DNA of 64,000 nucleotides from a bacterium (GTDB lineage Bacteria; Joyebacterota; Joyebacteria; Joyebacterales; Joyebacteraceae): NCBI GenBank assembly GCA_025774935.1, contig JALGZK010000003.1, positions 1 to 64,000 of the forward strand, read 5' to 3'. Shown piece by piece: positions 12,663 to 20,542 of this stretch (position 1 is its first letter; each line of letters starts with the position of its first letter). The notes under the pieces were generated by a model. It saw only the letters and a program-made list of their open reading frames with translations, ran no database searches and was not told where the DNA came from. The position numbers and the translations under genes were made by a program.

Positions 12663-14044
12663 GGGTTGTTTCCCTCCGGGTCGTCGCCCGCGCCGGTGTC
12701 GGCGGCAGGGACCGTGAGGCCCCGCCCGAGGAGTCGGTCGACGTGAGCCTCCTTCTGTGCGCGGTCGGAGCGCGCCCGGTCGAGCGAGAGCTCGAACTCG
12801 AGCAGCGTCTCCTCCGCGGCGATGAGCGCGTCGAAGTCGGAGCTGCCGGCCTCGTACGCCGCCTGGGCCGCGCCGAGCGACTGGCGTGCCATGGGAACGA
12901 GCCGCGCGCCGTAGAGCTCCACCTTGCGTTCGGCGTCGCCGAGACGGTAGAGTGCCATCTCCAGACGCGCCTCGAGTCTCTTCTCCAGGTCGTCCCGCAT
13001 CTCGACCGCGGCGGCACGCTTCGCCTCCGCCTCCTTCACGGCCGCCCGGGTCGCCCCGAACCACAGGGGCACGTTGATCGCGGCCGTCGCGATGACGGGA
13101 TCTTTCCCGCTGTCTTCCACTGGCATCGCCGCCTCGCCCGTCACGATGTAATCGAACCCGAGGACGAGGTCCGGGAACTGGCTCCTCTCGGCGAACGTGA
13201 GCGTCGCCAGAGCGGCGTCGATCTCGTGGTCGCTCGCGAGCAGCTCCGGGTTCGATTCGGCAAGCACCGCCCCGGCCTCTTCGCTCGTCGGCACGGGCCG
13301 GGGCTCCGGGAGCCCCGCCGGCCAGGGGAGCACCTGCTCGTCTGGGAGGTACGCGGCGGCCGCGAGGGCGGCCGAGAGCGGGACCCTCAGGTCGCGAAGC
13401 GCCTCGAGGTCGCTCTCCGCCTTGGCCAGCGCGATCTGCGCCTTCATGAGGTCCGCGTACGTCGCCGACCCCGCGCTGTACTTCGCCCGGACAACCTCCT
13501 CCAAACCCACGAGGAGCCCGAGGCGTCGCTCGCTGATCTCGACCGCGCGGGCGAGGTAGGCGTACTCGCAGTACGCCAGGGTCACGTCATCGACGAGGGC
13601 GAGCCTGGCGGCGCGATAGCGCTCGTGCGCGGCGTCGGCGCCTGAAGCGGCCGCCCTTCGCTTGGAGGAGAGCTTCCCGAACCACGGGAGCTTCTGCTTC
13701 AAGCCGAACTTCTGCTCCTGCGGGCCGACGCGCGTCTCGACGGGCTCGATGAAATAGCCGTAGGTGAGAACGGGGTCCGGCAGAGCTCCGACGCTCGAGG
13801 CGTGCTCGACCGCCGCGTCCCAACGGGCCTCGGCGGCACGGACCGTCGGGCTCGCTTCGGCGGCGTGCGCGACGTACTCCTCGAGACCGGGTACAGCGGG
13901 GAGCGCCGCGGTCTCTGCCGACAGCTCGGAGGCACTGGACTCGAAAGGAGGCGCGCAGACTGAGAGCGCGAGGAAGAGCGCGATCGAGGCGCAGACGAAC
14001 GGCCGCGACCGCTTCGGGAAGGATCTGGTCGGACGAACACACAT
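12659..14044 (-). CDS. TolC/CusC-type outer-membrane efflux channel
   Basis: 461 aa. Signal peptide (basic start, hydrophobic FVCASIALFLALSVCA, possible lipobox-like Cys), then two OEP repeats with long coiled-coil helices: EYVAHAAEASPTVRAAEARWDAAVEHA, PDPVLTYGYF, KQKLPWFGKL, YLPDEQVLPWP, and a second half with PELLASDHEIDAAL and VPLWFGATRAAVKEAEAKR. LPWFGKL and PDPVL are typical of OMFs paired with heavy-metal RND pumps. First gene of the efflux operon. Start ATG with GAGGGTG 5 bases upstream. Confidence 0.93.
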   Translation of the reverse strand: MCVRPTRSFPKRSRPFVCASIALFLALSVCAPPFESSASELSAETAALPAVPGLEEYVAHAAEASPTVRAAEARWDAAVEHASSVGALPDPVLTYGYFIEPVETRVGPQEQKFGLKQKLPWFGKLSSKRRAAASGADAAHERYRAARLALVDDVTLAYCEYAYLARAVEISERRLGLLVGLEEVVRAKYSAGSATYADLMKAQIALAKAESDLEALRDLRVPLSAALAAAAYLPDEQVLPWPAGLPEPRPVPTSEEAGAVLAESNPELLASDHEIDAALATLTFAERSQFPDLVLGFDYIVTGEAAMPVEDSGKDPVIATAAINVPLWFGATRAAVKEAEAKRAAAVEMRDDLEKRLEARLEMALYRLGDAERKVELYGARLVPMARQSLGAAQAAYEAGSSDFDALIAAEETLLEFELSLDRARSDRAQKEAHVDRLLGRGLTVPAADTGAGDDPEGNNP

Positions 14045-14158
14045 GGGTACACCCTCAATGACGGGGCCGTGACGAATCCGTCCGACTCTCCGTCAGTCGG
14101 CGCGCGAAGTACGGGGGTGCTCTAACCACACCCCAGGCCCCCGCGCGGAGACTGCGGT

Positions 14159-14187
14159 ATTATACACGCATTTAGACGTTCTGAAAG
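14159..14187 (-). promoter_or_regulatory. Candidate promoter of the cus-type efflux operon
   Basis: Minus strand perfect TATAAT -10 (14159-14164) with a weak CTTTCA -35 at 17 bases. Predicted start about 110 bases before the OMF ATG. A weak -35 suits an activator-dependent (CueR/CusR-like) promoter, but no regulator gene is adjacent. Confidence 0.55.
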
Positions 14188-14497
14188 GGAAAGGGTTGCC
14201 GTCGATCAGTCGTCTCAGAGCCTCCCACGGCACCGCGATCCAGCCTCCGGAGCGTATAAAGAGTGTGGCCGCGGCCCAATGGGAGGCGCGCGGCCACATG
14301 GAAGACCTGGCTTTCGCAAAGAGAGCCAAGTCGGCCAATCGCATTTCGGGAGTCCCTACGTGGGGAACACCATCGGCATTCTAGCACGCGCCGCGCGAAC
14401 CGTGCAAGCTCCAACCGAAACGGGATGTAGATTAGATAATGCCTTATCAGAATTGGAATTATAGCTGATTCGACGCTCAGTCTGGGGACACAAAACC

Positions 14498-14511
14498 ACC
14501 CCGGGAGGGGT
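14498..14511 (-). terminator. Intrinsic terminator after rdgB
   Basis: ACCCC/GGGGT hairpin with 4-base loop directly after the rdgB stop, followed on the minus strand by GGTTTTGTGT. It ends the smpB-to-rdgB operon. Confidence 0.65.
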
Positions 14512-14513
14512 CC

Positions 14514-15104
14514 TCAGAGGAGTTCCTCAACGAGATCGCGGGCGGCCCGCATGGCTCTCCCGCGGTGGCTCACCGCGTTCTTCTCGGTCTGAGTCATCTC
14601 GGCGTACGTCCTCGCGCTCCCGTCCGGGAGGAAGATCGGGTCGTATCCGAACCCGAGGCGACCGCGAGGGGCGTCGATGATGGAACCCGCCGTCCTTCCC
14701 TCAACGGTGCGGACGTCTCCACCCGGCACGGCCACGGCGACCACGCACCGGAAGACCGCCCGGCGCCGGTTCGCGGAGACACCCTCGAGCGCAGCGAGGA
14801 GCTTGCGGTTGTTGTCGTCGTACGTCGCGTCGGGACCTGCGTACCGCGCGGAGTAGACGCCCGGCTCCCCTCCCAGCGGCTCGACCTCGAGCCCCGTGTC
14901 GTCGGCGAGCGCAGGAAGTCCGGTCGCGGCGGAGACTGCGGACGCCTTCTTGACGGCGTTCGCCTCCAGCGTCTCCCCGTCCTCCACGACGTCCGGCAGG
15001 TCCGGGAGGTCGCGGACGGAGAGGACCTCGACGTCGAGACCCTCGAGCATGCGCGAGAGTTCCGCTACCTTGTGCTCGTTGTGCGTGGCGAGCACGAGCT
15101 TCAC
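14514..15104 (-). CDS. rdgB: RdgB/HAM1 XTP/dITP pyrophosphatase
   Basis: 196 aa, usual family length. LVLATHNEHKVAE at the N-terminus, ANAVKKASAVSAATGLPALADDTGLEVEPLGGEPGVYSARYAG in the middle (Asp of the DDTGLEV motif binds Mg), and GRLGFGYDPIF and SHRGRAMR near the end are hallmark motifs. It hydrolyses dITP, XTP and ITP to monophosphates, keeping deaminated purines out of DNA and RNA. GTG start overlaps the murI stop (GTGA), which decides the start. Last gene of the smpB operon; murI-rdgB adjacency is common in bacteria. Confidence 0.97.
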   Translation of the reverse strand: MKLVLATHNEHKVAELSRMLEGLDVEVLSVRDLPDLPDVVEDGETLEANAVKKASAVSAATGLPALADDTGLEVEPLGGEPGVYSARYAGPDATYDDNNRKLLAALEGVSANRRRAVFRCVVAVAVPGGDVRTVEGRTAGSIIDAPRGRLGFGYDPIFLPDGSARTYAEMTQTEKNAVSHRGRAMRAARDLVEELL

Positions 15105-15946
15105 AGCGACTCCACCCTCCCCGACTCGGCGGCCAGCTCGTCGACCGACACCACGCTCACGTTCGGGAGCGGCGCTCCGAGGAACCGCTCGGCCTGTTCC
15201 TTGAAGCGGTGCGGAACGTCGCTCACGAAGAAGCGATGCTCGGGTGCTCCGCCCGCCTCCCTCGCGAGCCCGAGCGACGACAGTCTCTCGGCGACCTCCC
15301 GTGCCGTCTCCTCGGCCGAATCGATCAGCTTGACGGTGGGTCCGAAGACCTTCCCCACGGTTCCCTTGAGGATCGGGTAGTGCGTGCACCCGAGGACGAC
15401 CACGTCGACGCCCGCGTCCCGTAGGGGCGTCAGATACTCGTGAGCGATGACGAGCGTGACTTCGCGGTCGGTCCAGCCCTCCTCCGCGAGCGGAACGAAG
15501 AGCGGGCAGCTCACCTCGACGACCTCGATCTCGCGGTCGAGGTTCGTGATCTCGCGGCGGTAGGCGTGGCTCGCGATCGTCCCCTCCGTGCCGATGACAC
15601 CCACCTTCCCCGTCAGCGTCGACGACACAGCCGCCAGCGCGCCGGGTGCGATCACGCCTATGACCGGGAGATCGTAGCGGCGCGTGAGCTCGGCGACCGC
15701 GACCGACGAGGCCGTGTTGCACGCGACCACGACCATCTTGACTCCGTGCCTGAGGAGGAGCTCCGTGTCCTGGATCGCGAACTGCGTCACCGTCTCCTCG
15801 GACTTCGGTCCGTACGGGAGGCGCGCCGTGTCCCCGAAGTAGACGATCTCCTCGTCCGGGAGCTGGCGCATGATCTCGGCGACGACCGTCAGGCCGCCGA
15901 TTCCGGAGTCGAACACGCCTATCGGGCTCGATGCGGTGTCGCTCAA
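15101..15946 (-). CDS. murI: Glutamate racemase
   Basis: 281 aa. IGVFDSGIGGLTVV at the start, YFGDTARLPYG, the first catalytic cysteine in VVVACNTASSVA and the second in VVLGCTHYPIL identify an Asp/Glu racemase of the MurI type. It supplies D-glutamate for peptidoglycan. The start is TTG at 15946 with AAGGAAGG 6 bases upstream; no in-frame ATG precedes the conserved motif. Stop overlaps the rdgB start. Operon partners include an amidase-like and a GerMN protein, so a cell-wall theme is evident. Confidence 0.97.
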   Translation of the reverse strand: MSDTASSPIGVFDSGIGGLTVVAEIMRQLPDEEIVYFGDTARLPYGPKSEETVTQFAIQDTELLLRHGVKMVVVACNTASSVAVAELTRRYDLPVIGVIAPGALAAVSSTLTGKVGVIGTEGTIASHAYRREITNLDREIEVVEVSCPLFVPLAEEGWTDREVTLVIAHEYLTPLRDAGVDVVVLGCTHYPILKGTVGKVFGPTVKLIDSAEETAREVAERLSSLGLAREAGGAPEHRFFVSDVPHRFKEQAERFLGAPLPNVSVVSVDELAAESGRVESL

Positions 15947-15977
15947 CTGTGACCTTCCTTCCGTCCGCGACGCTGGC

Positions 15978-16532
15978 TCACCGGTACTGCGCCACGTCGA
16001 ACGGCTCGCTCGCGTCGAGGTGCCCGGCGATCGTCTCGATCTCGTCGCCCTCGACGAGGAACTGCACGGTCTCGATGTCGGGGAAGTTCGCCGCGAGCGT
16101 CTTCACGACCGAACGGATCGTGAAGAGCTCCCCGGTCGAGCCGCCCGGGTGGTTCGCGAGCAGCTCCGCGCTGAAGTCCACGTAGACGCCGCCGGCGTCG
16201 TCGAAGAAGACCGAGTTGATGCTGGTCGCCGCCGGGATGGTCCTGACGCCCGACCCCTCGCGGGGACCGCGGGCGAGCTCCTCGAGAACCCGCTTCGCGC
16301 GAGACGCCCTGTCCTCCCCCACTACGATCTCGCGCCGCTCCTCCACCATGCCGGTGGCCGCGCGATCGGCGAAGAAGAGGACCACGGACTGGACGCCCGG
16401 ACCCAGCTCCTCGTCGACGGCGCCCTCGCCGGCGACGCGGTCCGCGGGCTGCCTGTCGCAGAGCGCGACCAGGAGCGCGACGACCACGATGAGAAGGACG
16501 ACGGCGATCCACCTGACGCGAGCGAGACTCAC
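15978..16532 (-). CDS. GerMN-domain membrane or lipoprotein
   Basis: 184 aa. One N-terminal hydrophobic segment with LLVALCDRQ, which could be a lipobox or simply an anchor. The rest is a GerMN domain: VVLFFADRAATGMVEERREI, LARGPREGSGVRTIPAATSINSVFFDDAGGVYVDFSAELL, GSTGELFTIRSVVKTLAANFPDIETVQFLVEG. GerMN domains occur in sporulation and envelope proteins and are thought to mediate protein contacts near peptidoglycan. GTG start with GGGGGGAG just upstream; lies 10 bases after the amidase-like gene, a frequent pairing. Confidence 0.9.
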   Translation of the reverse strand: MSLARVRWIAVVLLIVVVALLVALCDRQPADRVAGEGAVDEELGPGVQSVVLFFADRAATGMVEERREIVVGEDRASRAKRVLEELARGPREGSGVRTIPAATSINSVFFDDAGGVYVDFSAELLANHPGGSTGELFTIRSVVKTLAANFPDIETVQFLVEGDEIETIAGHLDASEPFDVAQYR

Positions 16533-16542
16533 TGGCTCCCCC

Positions 16543-18045
16543 CTAGTCGTTGCCCCTCGTGAAGTCCATGATGCCCAGCGCGATCGACCTCGCGACGGCG
16601 CGGAGATAGTCGCGATCGCTGAGAAGCGACTCGTCGGTTCCGTTCGTGATGAATCCGGCTTCGATCTGGACGGCGGGCATTGCGCACCCGCCGAGAACGA
16701 GGAGGTTGGCCCTCCTCACGCCGCGGTCGGGGCGATCGATCGCAGCGTCCAGCCTCCGGTGCACCGCCCTCGCGAGACCGCGGCTCTCCTGGACGTACTC
16801 GCTCTGGACGCTCTCCCACAGCAGTGCGTCCGCGGGCGACGGCTCCCGCCCGCGATGGCGGCGGACGAGACCGCCGCGCTCGGCCCCTCTTCGTCCTCGG
16901 ACCACATCGGGGCGCGGCTCATAATAGAGGACGCGGAACCCGCCCACGGCCCCGCTCATGTGGGCCCCGCACTGGACGCTCACGAAGACGTTCGCGCCCG
17001 CCAGGTTGGCGATCTCAGCGCGACGCTTGAGCGTGAGATGCGTGTCCCCGTGCCGGGTCATGAACACGTAGTACCCCTGGTCCTGCAAGTACTCCCCGAT
17101 CTCCCGAGCGAGCGCGAGGTTGACCTCTTTGGAGGTGAGACCCGCACGTCCCACCGAGCCCGCCTCGTGACCTCCCCCGCCCGGGTCGAGCATGACGGTC
17201 TGTATGCCCCCGCCGGTGCCACCGAACATCTCGTCCGAATCCGGCAGGAGCGACCTGGGCTCGAGGAGCGGCGGCGACGATATCCCCGAGCCGCCCGCGG
17301 CCTCCGCCTCGACCTCGATACGGGACGGCCCCCGCCTGTAGACGGCGGAATACACCCGCACGGCATCAGAGACCGAGACGGTCGCTTCGACTCCTCCCTC
17401 CACCTCTCGAACGGAGACCCCGGAGACGTGTCCGAGACCCTCCGGAACAACCAGCGTGTCCGACAGCACGGCGCCGTCGAAGACGAGGTCGATCGAACCG
17501 CGCCGCTCGTTCTCTGCCGTGAAAGCGGCAGCGTCGCTCAGGCCGAAGACGACTGCGGTCCCGCCGACCCTCTGTTCGACGGCGACAGTCGTGATCCTGG
17601 CCCCGAGCCGGCTCACGGAGATGAGGCCTCGTTCCGCGTCGAGCTCGACGTCGGAGTTCGTCCCGGGACCGAGCGCCCTCGTCAGGAACAGCCGCGGCAC
17701 CCAGACCTCGCCGCCCCTCACGAGCACGGGTCTCGTCACGTTGACGGTGCTGCCACCGAGCGACACGAAGGCGCTCCCGTCGGTCATCACGATCCGCCGC
17801 GAGTCGATCGCCAGAGCAGCCTTCTGTGTCCTGGGATTCCAGTGCCGCGAGGCCCCGAAGGCTCGCGCGAGGTCCTCGAGGCGGAGGTAGGTCACCCCGC
17901 CGACCTCGATGGCGTCGACCTGGTCGCCCCGTCGTTCGCCACGGAAGACGACGCGGTACTGGTCGGCGCCCGCCGGCGCGGCGCAGAGGAGAGCGGAAGC
18001 GGCGACGACCGTGAGGAGCACGAAAGCGAGAGCCCTCGACCTCAT
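16543..18045 (-). CDS. N-acetylmuramoyl-L-alanine amidase fold protein, zinc ligands altered
   Basis: 500 aa, exported (signal peptide residues 1-27). Residues ~30-140 resemble a copper-amine-oxidase-N-like / AMIN-type module ([29 protein letters not shown]). Residues ~285-495 form an Amidase_3 fold: [50 protein letters not shown] and the catalytic-Glu region [10 protein letters not shown]. The usual DPGHGG zinc His reads DPGGGG, and the usual SIHAN His reads SVQCG, so both histidine ligands are replaced, though His residues sit 3-4 positions away. It may be a binding or regulatory pseudo-amidase rather than an active hydrolase. Start overlaps the smpB stop (ATGA). Confidence 0.88.
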   Translation of the reverse strand: MRSRALAFVLLTVVAASALLCAAPAGADQYRVVFRGERRGDQVDAIEVGGVTYLRLEDLARAFGASRHWNPRTQKAALAIDSRRIVMTDGSAFVSLGGSTVNVTRPVLVRGGEVWVPRLFLTRALGPGTNSDVELDAERGLISVSRLGARITTVAVEQRVGGTAVVFGLSDAAAFTAENERRGSIDLVFDGAVLSDTLVVPEGLGHVSGVSVREVEGGVEATVSVSDAVRVYSAVYRRGPSRIEVEAEAAGGSGISSPPLLEPRSLLPDSDEMFGGTGGGIQTVMLDPGGGGHEAGSVGRAGLTSKEVNLALAREIGEYLQDQGYYVFMTRHGDTHLTLKRRAEIANLAGANVFVSVQCGAHMSGAVGGFRVLYYEPRPDVVRGRRGAERGGLVRRHRGREPSPADALLWESVQSEYVQESRGLARAVHRRLDAAIDRPDRGVRRANLLVLGGCAMPAVQIEAGFITNGTDESLLSDRDYLRAVARSIALGIMDFTRGND

Positions 18046-18521
18046 CCCTGGTCCTCCGTGCCCCGCCTGCGGCGGGAGATCTGGCGCTCCATGTCGCGAA
18101 CGGCGTCGCGCTCCGCGATAACGCGGCGCTTGTCGTGTGTGCGCTTCCCCCGACAGACGCCGACCTCGACCTTGACCCTGCCCCCCTTGAGGTAGACCGA
18201 GAGCGGGATCAACGTCATTCCCTTTTCGGTAACCTGTCGGTGCAGGCGCCGGATCTCGCTTCTGTGGAGCAGGAGCTTGCGGCGTCTTCTGGAGTCGACG
18301 TTGAAGCGGTTCCCCTGTTCGTAGGGGCTGATGTGCATGCCGTGGACGAAGATCTCCTCGCTCTCCACCCTCGCGTAGCTGTCGACGAGCTGGACCTTCC
18401 CGAGCCGCACCGACTTCACCTCGGTGCCCTTGAGGACGATCCCGGCCTCAACGGTGTCCACAACATGATAGTCGTGCCGGGCCCGCTTGTTCTTCGCGAT
18501 CACCTTGGTGCCGTCGCTCAC
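18042..18521 (-). CDS. smpB: SsrA-binding protein SmpB
   Basis: 159 aa, normal length. [43 protein letters not shown], the following ISPYEQGN, and [17 protein letters not shown] with the basic C-terminal tail are diagnostic. It binds tmRNA and delivers it to stalled ribosomes for trans-translation. GTG start preceded by GGAGG with short spacing. First gene of a five-gene operon; its stop overlaps the amidase ATG. No tmRNA gene is recognisable next to it, although a large RNA of unknown type lies just upstream. Confidence 0.98.
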   Translation of the reverse strand: MSDGTKVIAKNKRARHDYHVVDTVEAGIVLKGTEVKSVRLGKVQLVDSYARVESEEIFVHGMHISPYEQGNRFNVDSRRRRKLLLHRSEIRRLHRQVTEKGMTLIPLSVYLKGGRVKVEVGVCRGKRTHDKRRVIAERDAVRDMERQISRRRRGTEDQG

Positions 18522-18623
18522 GCCCTCCGCCCCTTTCCGGCGCCGGAAACGCGGATCGAGCGGCTTGGGACCGGGCGACCGGCTCCTCGATCGGCTCGGC
18601 GACTCGATCCGGCCGGCCCAAGG

Positions 18624-18653
18624 ATGCTAGCAGAGCGGGCGAATTGCGGGCAA
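18624..18653 (-). promoter_or_regulatory. Candidate promoter for the smpB operon
   Basis: Minus strand TTGCCC, 18-base spacer, TAGCAT, lying between the RNA-gene terminator and smpB. Moderate match, about 100 bases before the smpB start. Confidence 0.45.
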
Positions 18654-18677
18654 GGCGATTCGGGGTGCGAGGAAACG

Positions 18678-19063
18678 CGAAAAGGGCGGAGGAACGTCTC
18701 CTCCGCCCTTTCTCTGCGCTCGGACTATGCCGAGCCCCGCCACGCTCTCGTCAGTCGCGGGCTCCCTAAGTGTGCGTGGGTAACGGAGCCTTCGAACGTC
18801 GCGGGCTGTCCCCCCCCAGGAGAATGATCTGAGGGCCGGCACCGACGAGAGGGAGACTTGCACCAACGCGGCTGTGACAACGGGTTGCGTCTCCATCTCG
18901 CTGGTCTACTGTCAGCTCCCTTCTCGGACGGCGCCGACCCGTGTTCTGGTTGCTGATTCCGGCCGTGCCGGGTCCACGCGGGGCGGTCCGCATCCTCTGC
19001 CCGGGAGTGCACGCTACCGGACAACAAAGCACGCCGGACCGCCGCCGGCGTGGACAACTCTCA
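18678..19063 (-). ncRNA. Large structured RNA of unrecognised family
   Basis: About 386 bases between a consensus promoter (19070-19098) and a 13-bp terminator hairpin (18681-18711), with no credible ORF. Local helices include CACGCCGG/CCGGCGTG (near 19030-19052), CGAGA-GGAGAC/GTCTCC-TCTCG (18842-18900, interrupted 11-bp stem), AGCCCGC/GCGGGGCT and GCTCGG/CCGAGC near the 3' end. GGCGGTCCG of the first hairpin is also perfectly complementary to CGGACCGCC about 45 bases on, so alternative folds are possible. Length and position beside smpB recall tmRNA, but no tRNA-like 3' end or tag ORF is present; RNase P, SRP and 6S signatures are also missing. Confidence 0.6.
18681..18711 (-). terminator. 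Strong intrinsic terminator of the unknown RNA
   Basis: Perfect 13-bp stem (AAAGGGCGGAGGA/TCCTCCGCCCTTT) with a 5-base loop and TTTT on the minus strand. It separates the RNA gene from smpB. Confidence 0.88.
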
Positions 19064-19069
19064 TTTATG

Positions 19070-19098
19070 ATTCTAGCACAGGTCTTACAGGTTGTCAA
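19070..19098 (-). promoter_or_regulatory. Consensus promoter of the unknown RNA
   Basis: Minus strand TTGACA, 17-base spacer, TAGAAT: perfect -35 and five-of-six -10, in an AT-richer patch. The strength is typical of stable-RNA genes. Confidence 0.85.
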
Positions 19099-19139
19099 TG
19101 ATACTTCGCACGGAATTCTCGCTTATCTATATAGACGGA

Positions 19140-19160
19140 GCGCCGGCCCGTGGCCGGCGC
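19140..19160 (-). terminator. Hairpin after the outer-membrane barrel gene
   Basis: Perfect GCGCCGGCC/GGCCGGCGC stem with 3-base loop, 47 bases past the stop at 19208, then TCCGTCTATAT. It lacks a true T-run but is well placed. Confidence 0.55.
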
Positions 19161-19207
19161 CCATCCCGAGTGCGTGGTTCGCCTCGCCGCAGCCGGAACG
19201 CTTCCGG

Positions 19208-20137
19208 CTACCAGCGGTACCCGACCGTGTAGACGATCGAGTTGCGGTCGCCGACTCCTCCCTCGACCGCGATCTCCCAGTGGTCGTAGAGCATCGCGTG
19301 CATGCCGGCTATGAAGTGCCAGTCCGCCGCGTCGGTCGTGACGTCGTACTCCAGCGTGTTTCCGCCCCCGATGTCGAACGAGCCGGAGTAGTTCTGTTCG
19401 ACGGAGAGGTACCGGCCTCCGACCCACGCTTCCATGAACTTGCTGTGATAGCCGACGCGTGGCGCCGACGTGAATGCCCTCACCTTGTCGTCGTCGAGCC
19501 CGACGGTCTCGGCGTTCAGGTCCTGCACGGCCCACACGAAGTCCGAAACGAGGAAGACGTTGCCGACGGCCGCCGCGATCACGGTGCCGAACGCGTAGTA
19601 GGTTCCGTCCATGTCGAGGGGAAGCACGATGTCGGCGTCGACCGTGGGCGGGATCCCGCCCGTCGGAATCGGGATGCCGCGCAGAACGACGGTCGCGTCG
19701 ATGTCCGCGTATCCGACGTTCAGGAAGACGTTCGCGAACGGGAAGAGCCAGACGTCGCCCTTGATGCCCGTCACGTAGGCACTCGACTGCACCCCCGAGC
19801 CCTCGAGATCGAACGAGCCGACGGGCTCTCCGTTGATCGCGAGGTCGGCCTTGACGAGAGCGTAGTCGGAGCCGATCCAGTTCATGACGACGCCCGCGCC
19901 GTAGGGCAGCGGGAGGTCCTCGAGGTGCTCTTCTGCCAGGTCCTTCCAGAGCGGGAAGATGCTCTCGTGCTTCTCCCCCGAGCCGGACGAGGGCTCGCCC
20001 GACTCCTCACGGAACTCGTCCTCGGCCTGCACCATTCCCGGGGGAAGCTCTTCCGAGCGCGCGCTCGCGACCGGGAGGGAGGCGAGTGCCACGACCACCA
20101 GGACACACAGACACCTTCGGCCGGCGTTCATCTTCAT
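19208..20137 (-). CDS. Predicted outer-membrane beta-barrel protein, uncharacterised
   Basis: 309 aa with a signal peptide (RRCLCVLVVVALASLPVASA, cleavage near residue 27). The mature part has alternating polar/hydrophobic strands (GAGVVMNWIGSDYALVKADLAI, WLFPFANVFLNVGYADIDATVVLRG, TYYAFGTVIAAAVGNVFLVSDFVW, AWVGGRYLSVEQNYSG, HFIAGMHAMLYDHWEIAVEGGVGDRN) and ends VGYRW, a terminal aromatic typical of BAM substrates. I do not recognise a named family. ATG start with AGGAGGTG 5 bases upstream. It stands alone between a hairpin and the divergently transcribed tRNA-Leu. Confidence 0.8.
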   Translation of the reverse strand: MKMNAGRRCLCVLVVVALASLPVASARSEELPPGMVQAEDEFREESGEPSSGSGEKHESIFPLWKDLAEEHLEDLPLPYGAGVVMNWIGSDYALVKADLAINGEPVGSFDLEGSGVQSSAYVTGIKGDVWLFPFANVFLNVGYADIDATVVLRGIPIPTGGIPPTVDADIVLPLDMDGTYYAFGTVIAAAVGNVFLVSDFVWAVQDLNAETVGLDDDKVRAFTSAPRVGYHSKFMEAWVGGRYLSVEQNYSGSFDIGGGNTLEYDVTTDAADWHFIAGMHAMLYDHWEIAVEGGVGDRNSIVYTVGYRW

Positions 20138-20301
20138 CGCTCCACCTCCTGCTTCCCTGTGGGTGCCCGGCGTGGCGCCCCGGGCTGCGCCGGATTCCGC
20201 ATCGCGGTCCCCATGCTAGTGGGCGCAAGGCGCCCCGCCAAGCTGATTCCCTGCGGAGAACCAGGGACGTCCCCGCTGGCCCGGAGGTTGCACCATTGCG
20301 G

Positions 20302-20330
20302 TTGACTGGAGCGCCTCTCGGGGCTAGACT
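20302..20330 (+). promoter_or_regulatory. Promoter of tRNA-Leu
   Basis: TTGACT, 17-base spacer, TAGACT. Predicted start about 12 bases before the mature tRNA 5' end, the same geometry as the other tRNA promoters here. Confidence 0.75.
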
Positions 20331-20348
20331 CCGAAGTACGTGGAGCAT

Positions 20349-20436
20349 GCCGAAGTGGTGGAACTGGTAGACGCGCTGCGTTCAGGGCGCAGTGGGGCTT
20401 GTCCCTGTGGGGGTTCGAATCCCCCCTTCGGCACCA
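20349..20436 (+). tRNA. tRNA-Leu (anticodon CAG)
   Basis: Type II tRNA with acceptor GCCGAAG/CTTCGGC, anticodon loop TTCAGGG in a CTGCG/CGCAG stem, long variable arm, T-loop TTCGAAT and encoded CCA. Reads CUG. Confidence 0.97.
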
Positions 20437-20542
20437 GAAGACTCATCGGAGCGGCGTGCTGAGCGGGCAGGCCGCTTCGTTCTGTCGGGAACCCCGCAGC
20501 GGACGTGCGCCCGACCGCCGGGCCCGCCGCGAGGAGCACACG

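Larger units (their letters stand above)
14045..14513. other. Intergenic region with promoter and a possible broken helix-turn-helix ORF
   Basis: 469 bases, less GC-rich than its flanks, especially 14400-14480. It holds the efflux-operon promoter (14159-14187), a second minus-strand TATAAT near 14455 and the rdgB terminator. A minus frame at 14093-14344 encodes GGWIAVPWEALRRLIDG, which resembles the end of an excisionase/MerR-like HTH domain, but the rest does not match and no good SD is present. Probably a remnant or chance. Confidence 0.4.

Noticed and set aside
18678-19063. tmRNA (ssrA) call next to smpB
   Set aside because: No tRNA-like 3' end with CCA, no TTCGA-type T-loop, no tag ORF ending; kept as an unknown RNA.
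18678-19063. RNase P RNA or SRP RNA call
   Set aside because: The invariant GAGGAAAGTCC and ACAGAA elements (RNase P) and the GGAAG/GCAGC core (SRP) were not found.
20399-20542. Upstream extension of the DUF362 reading frame
   Set aside because: It runs through tRNA-Leu; a good SD supports the start at 20543.
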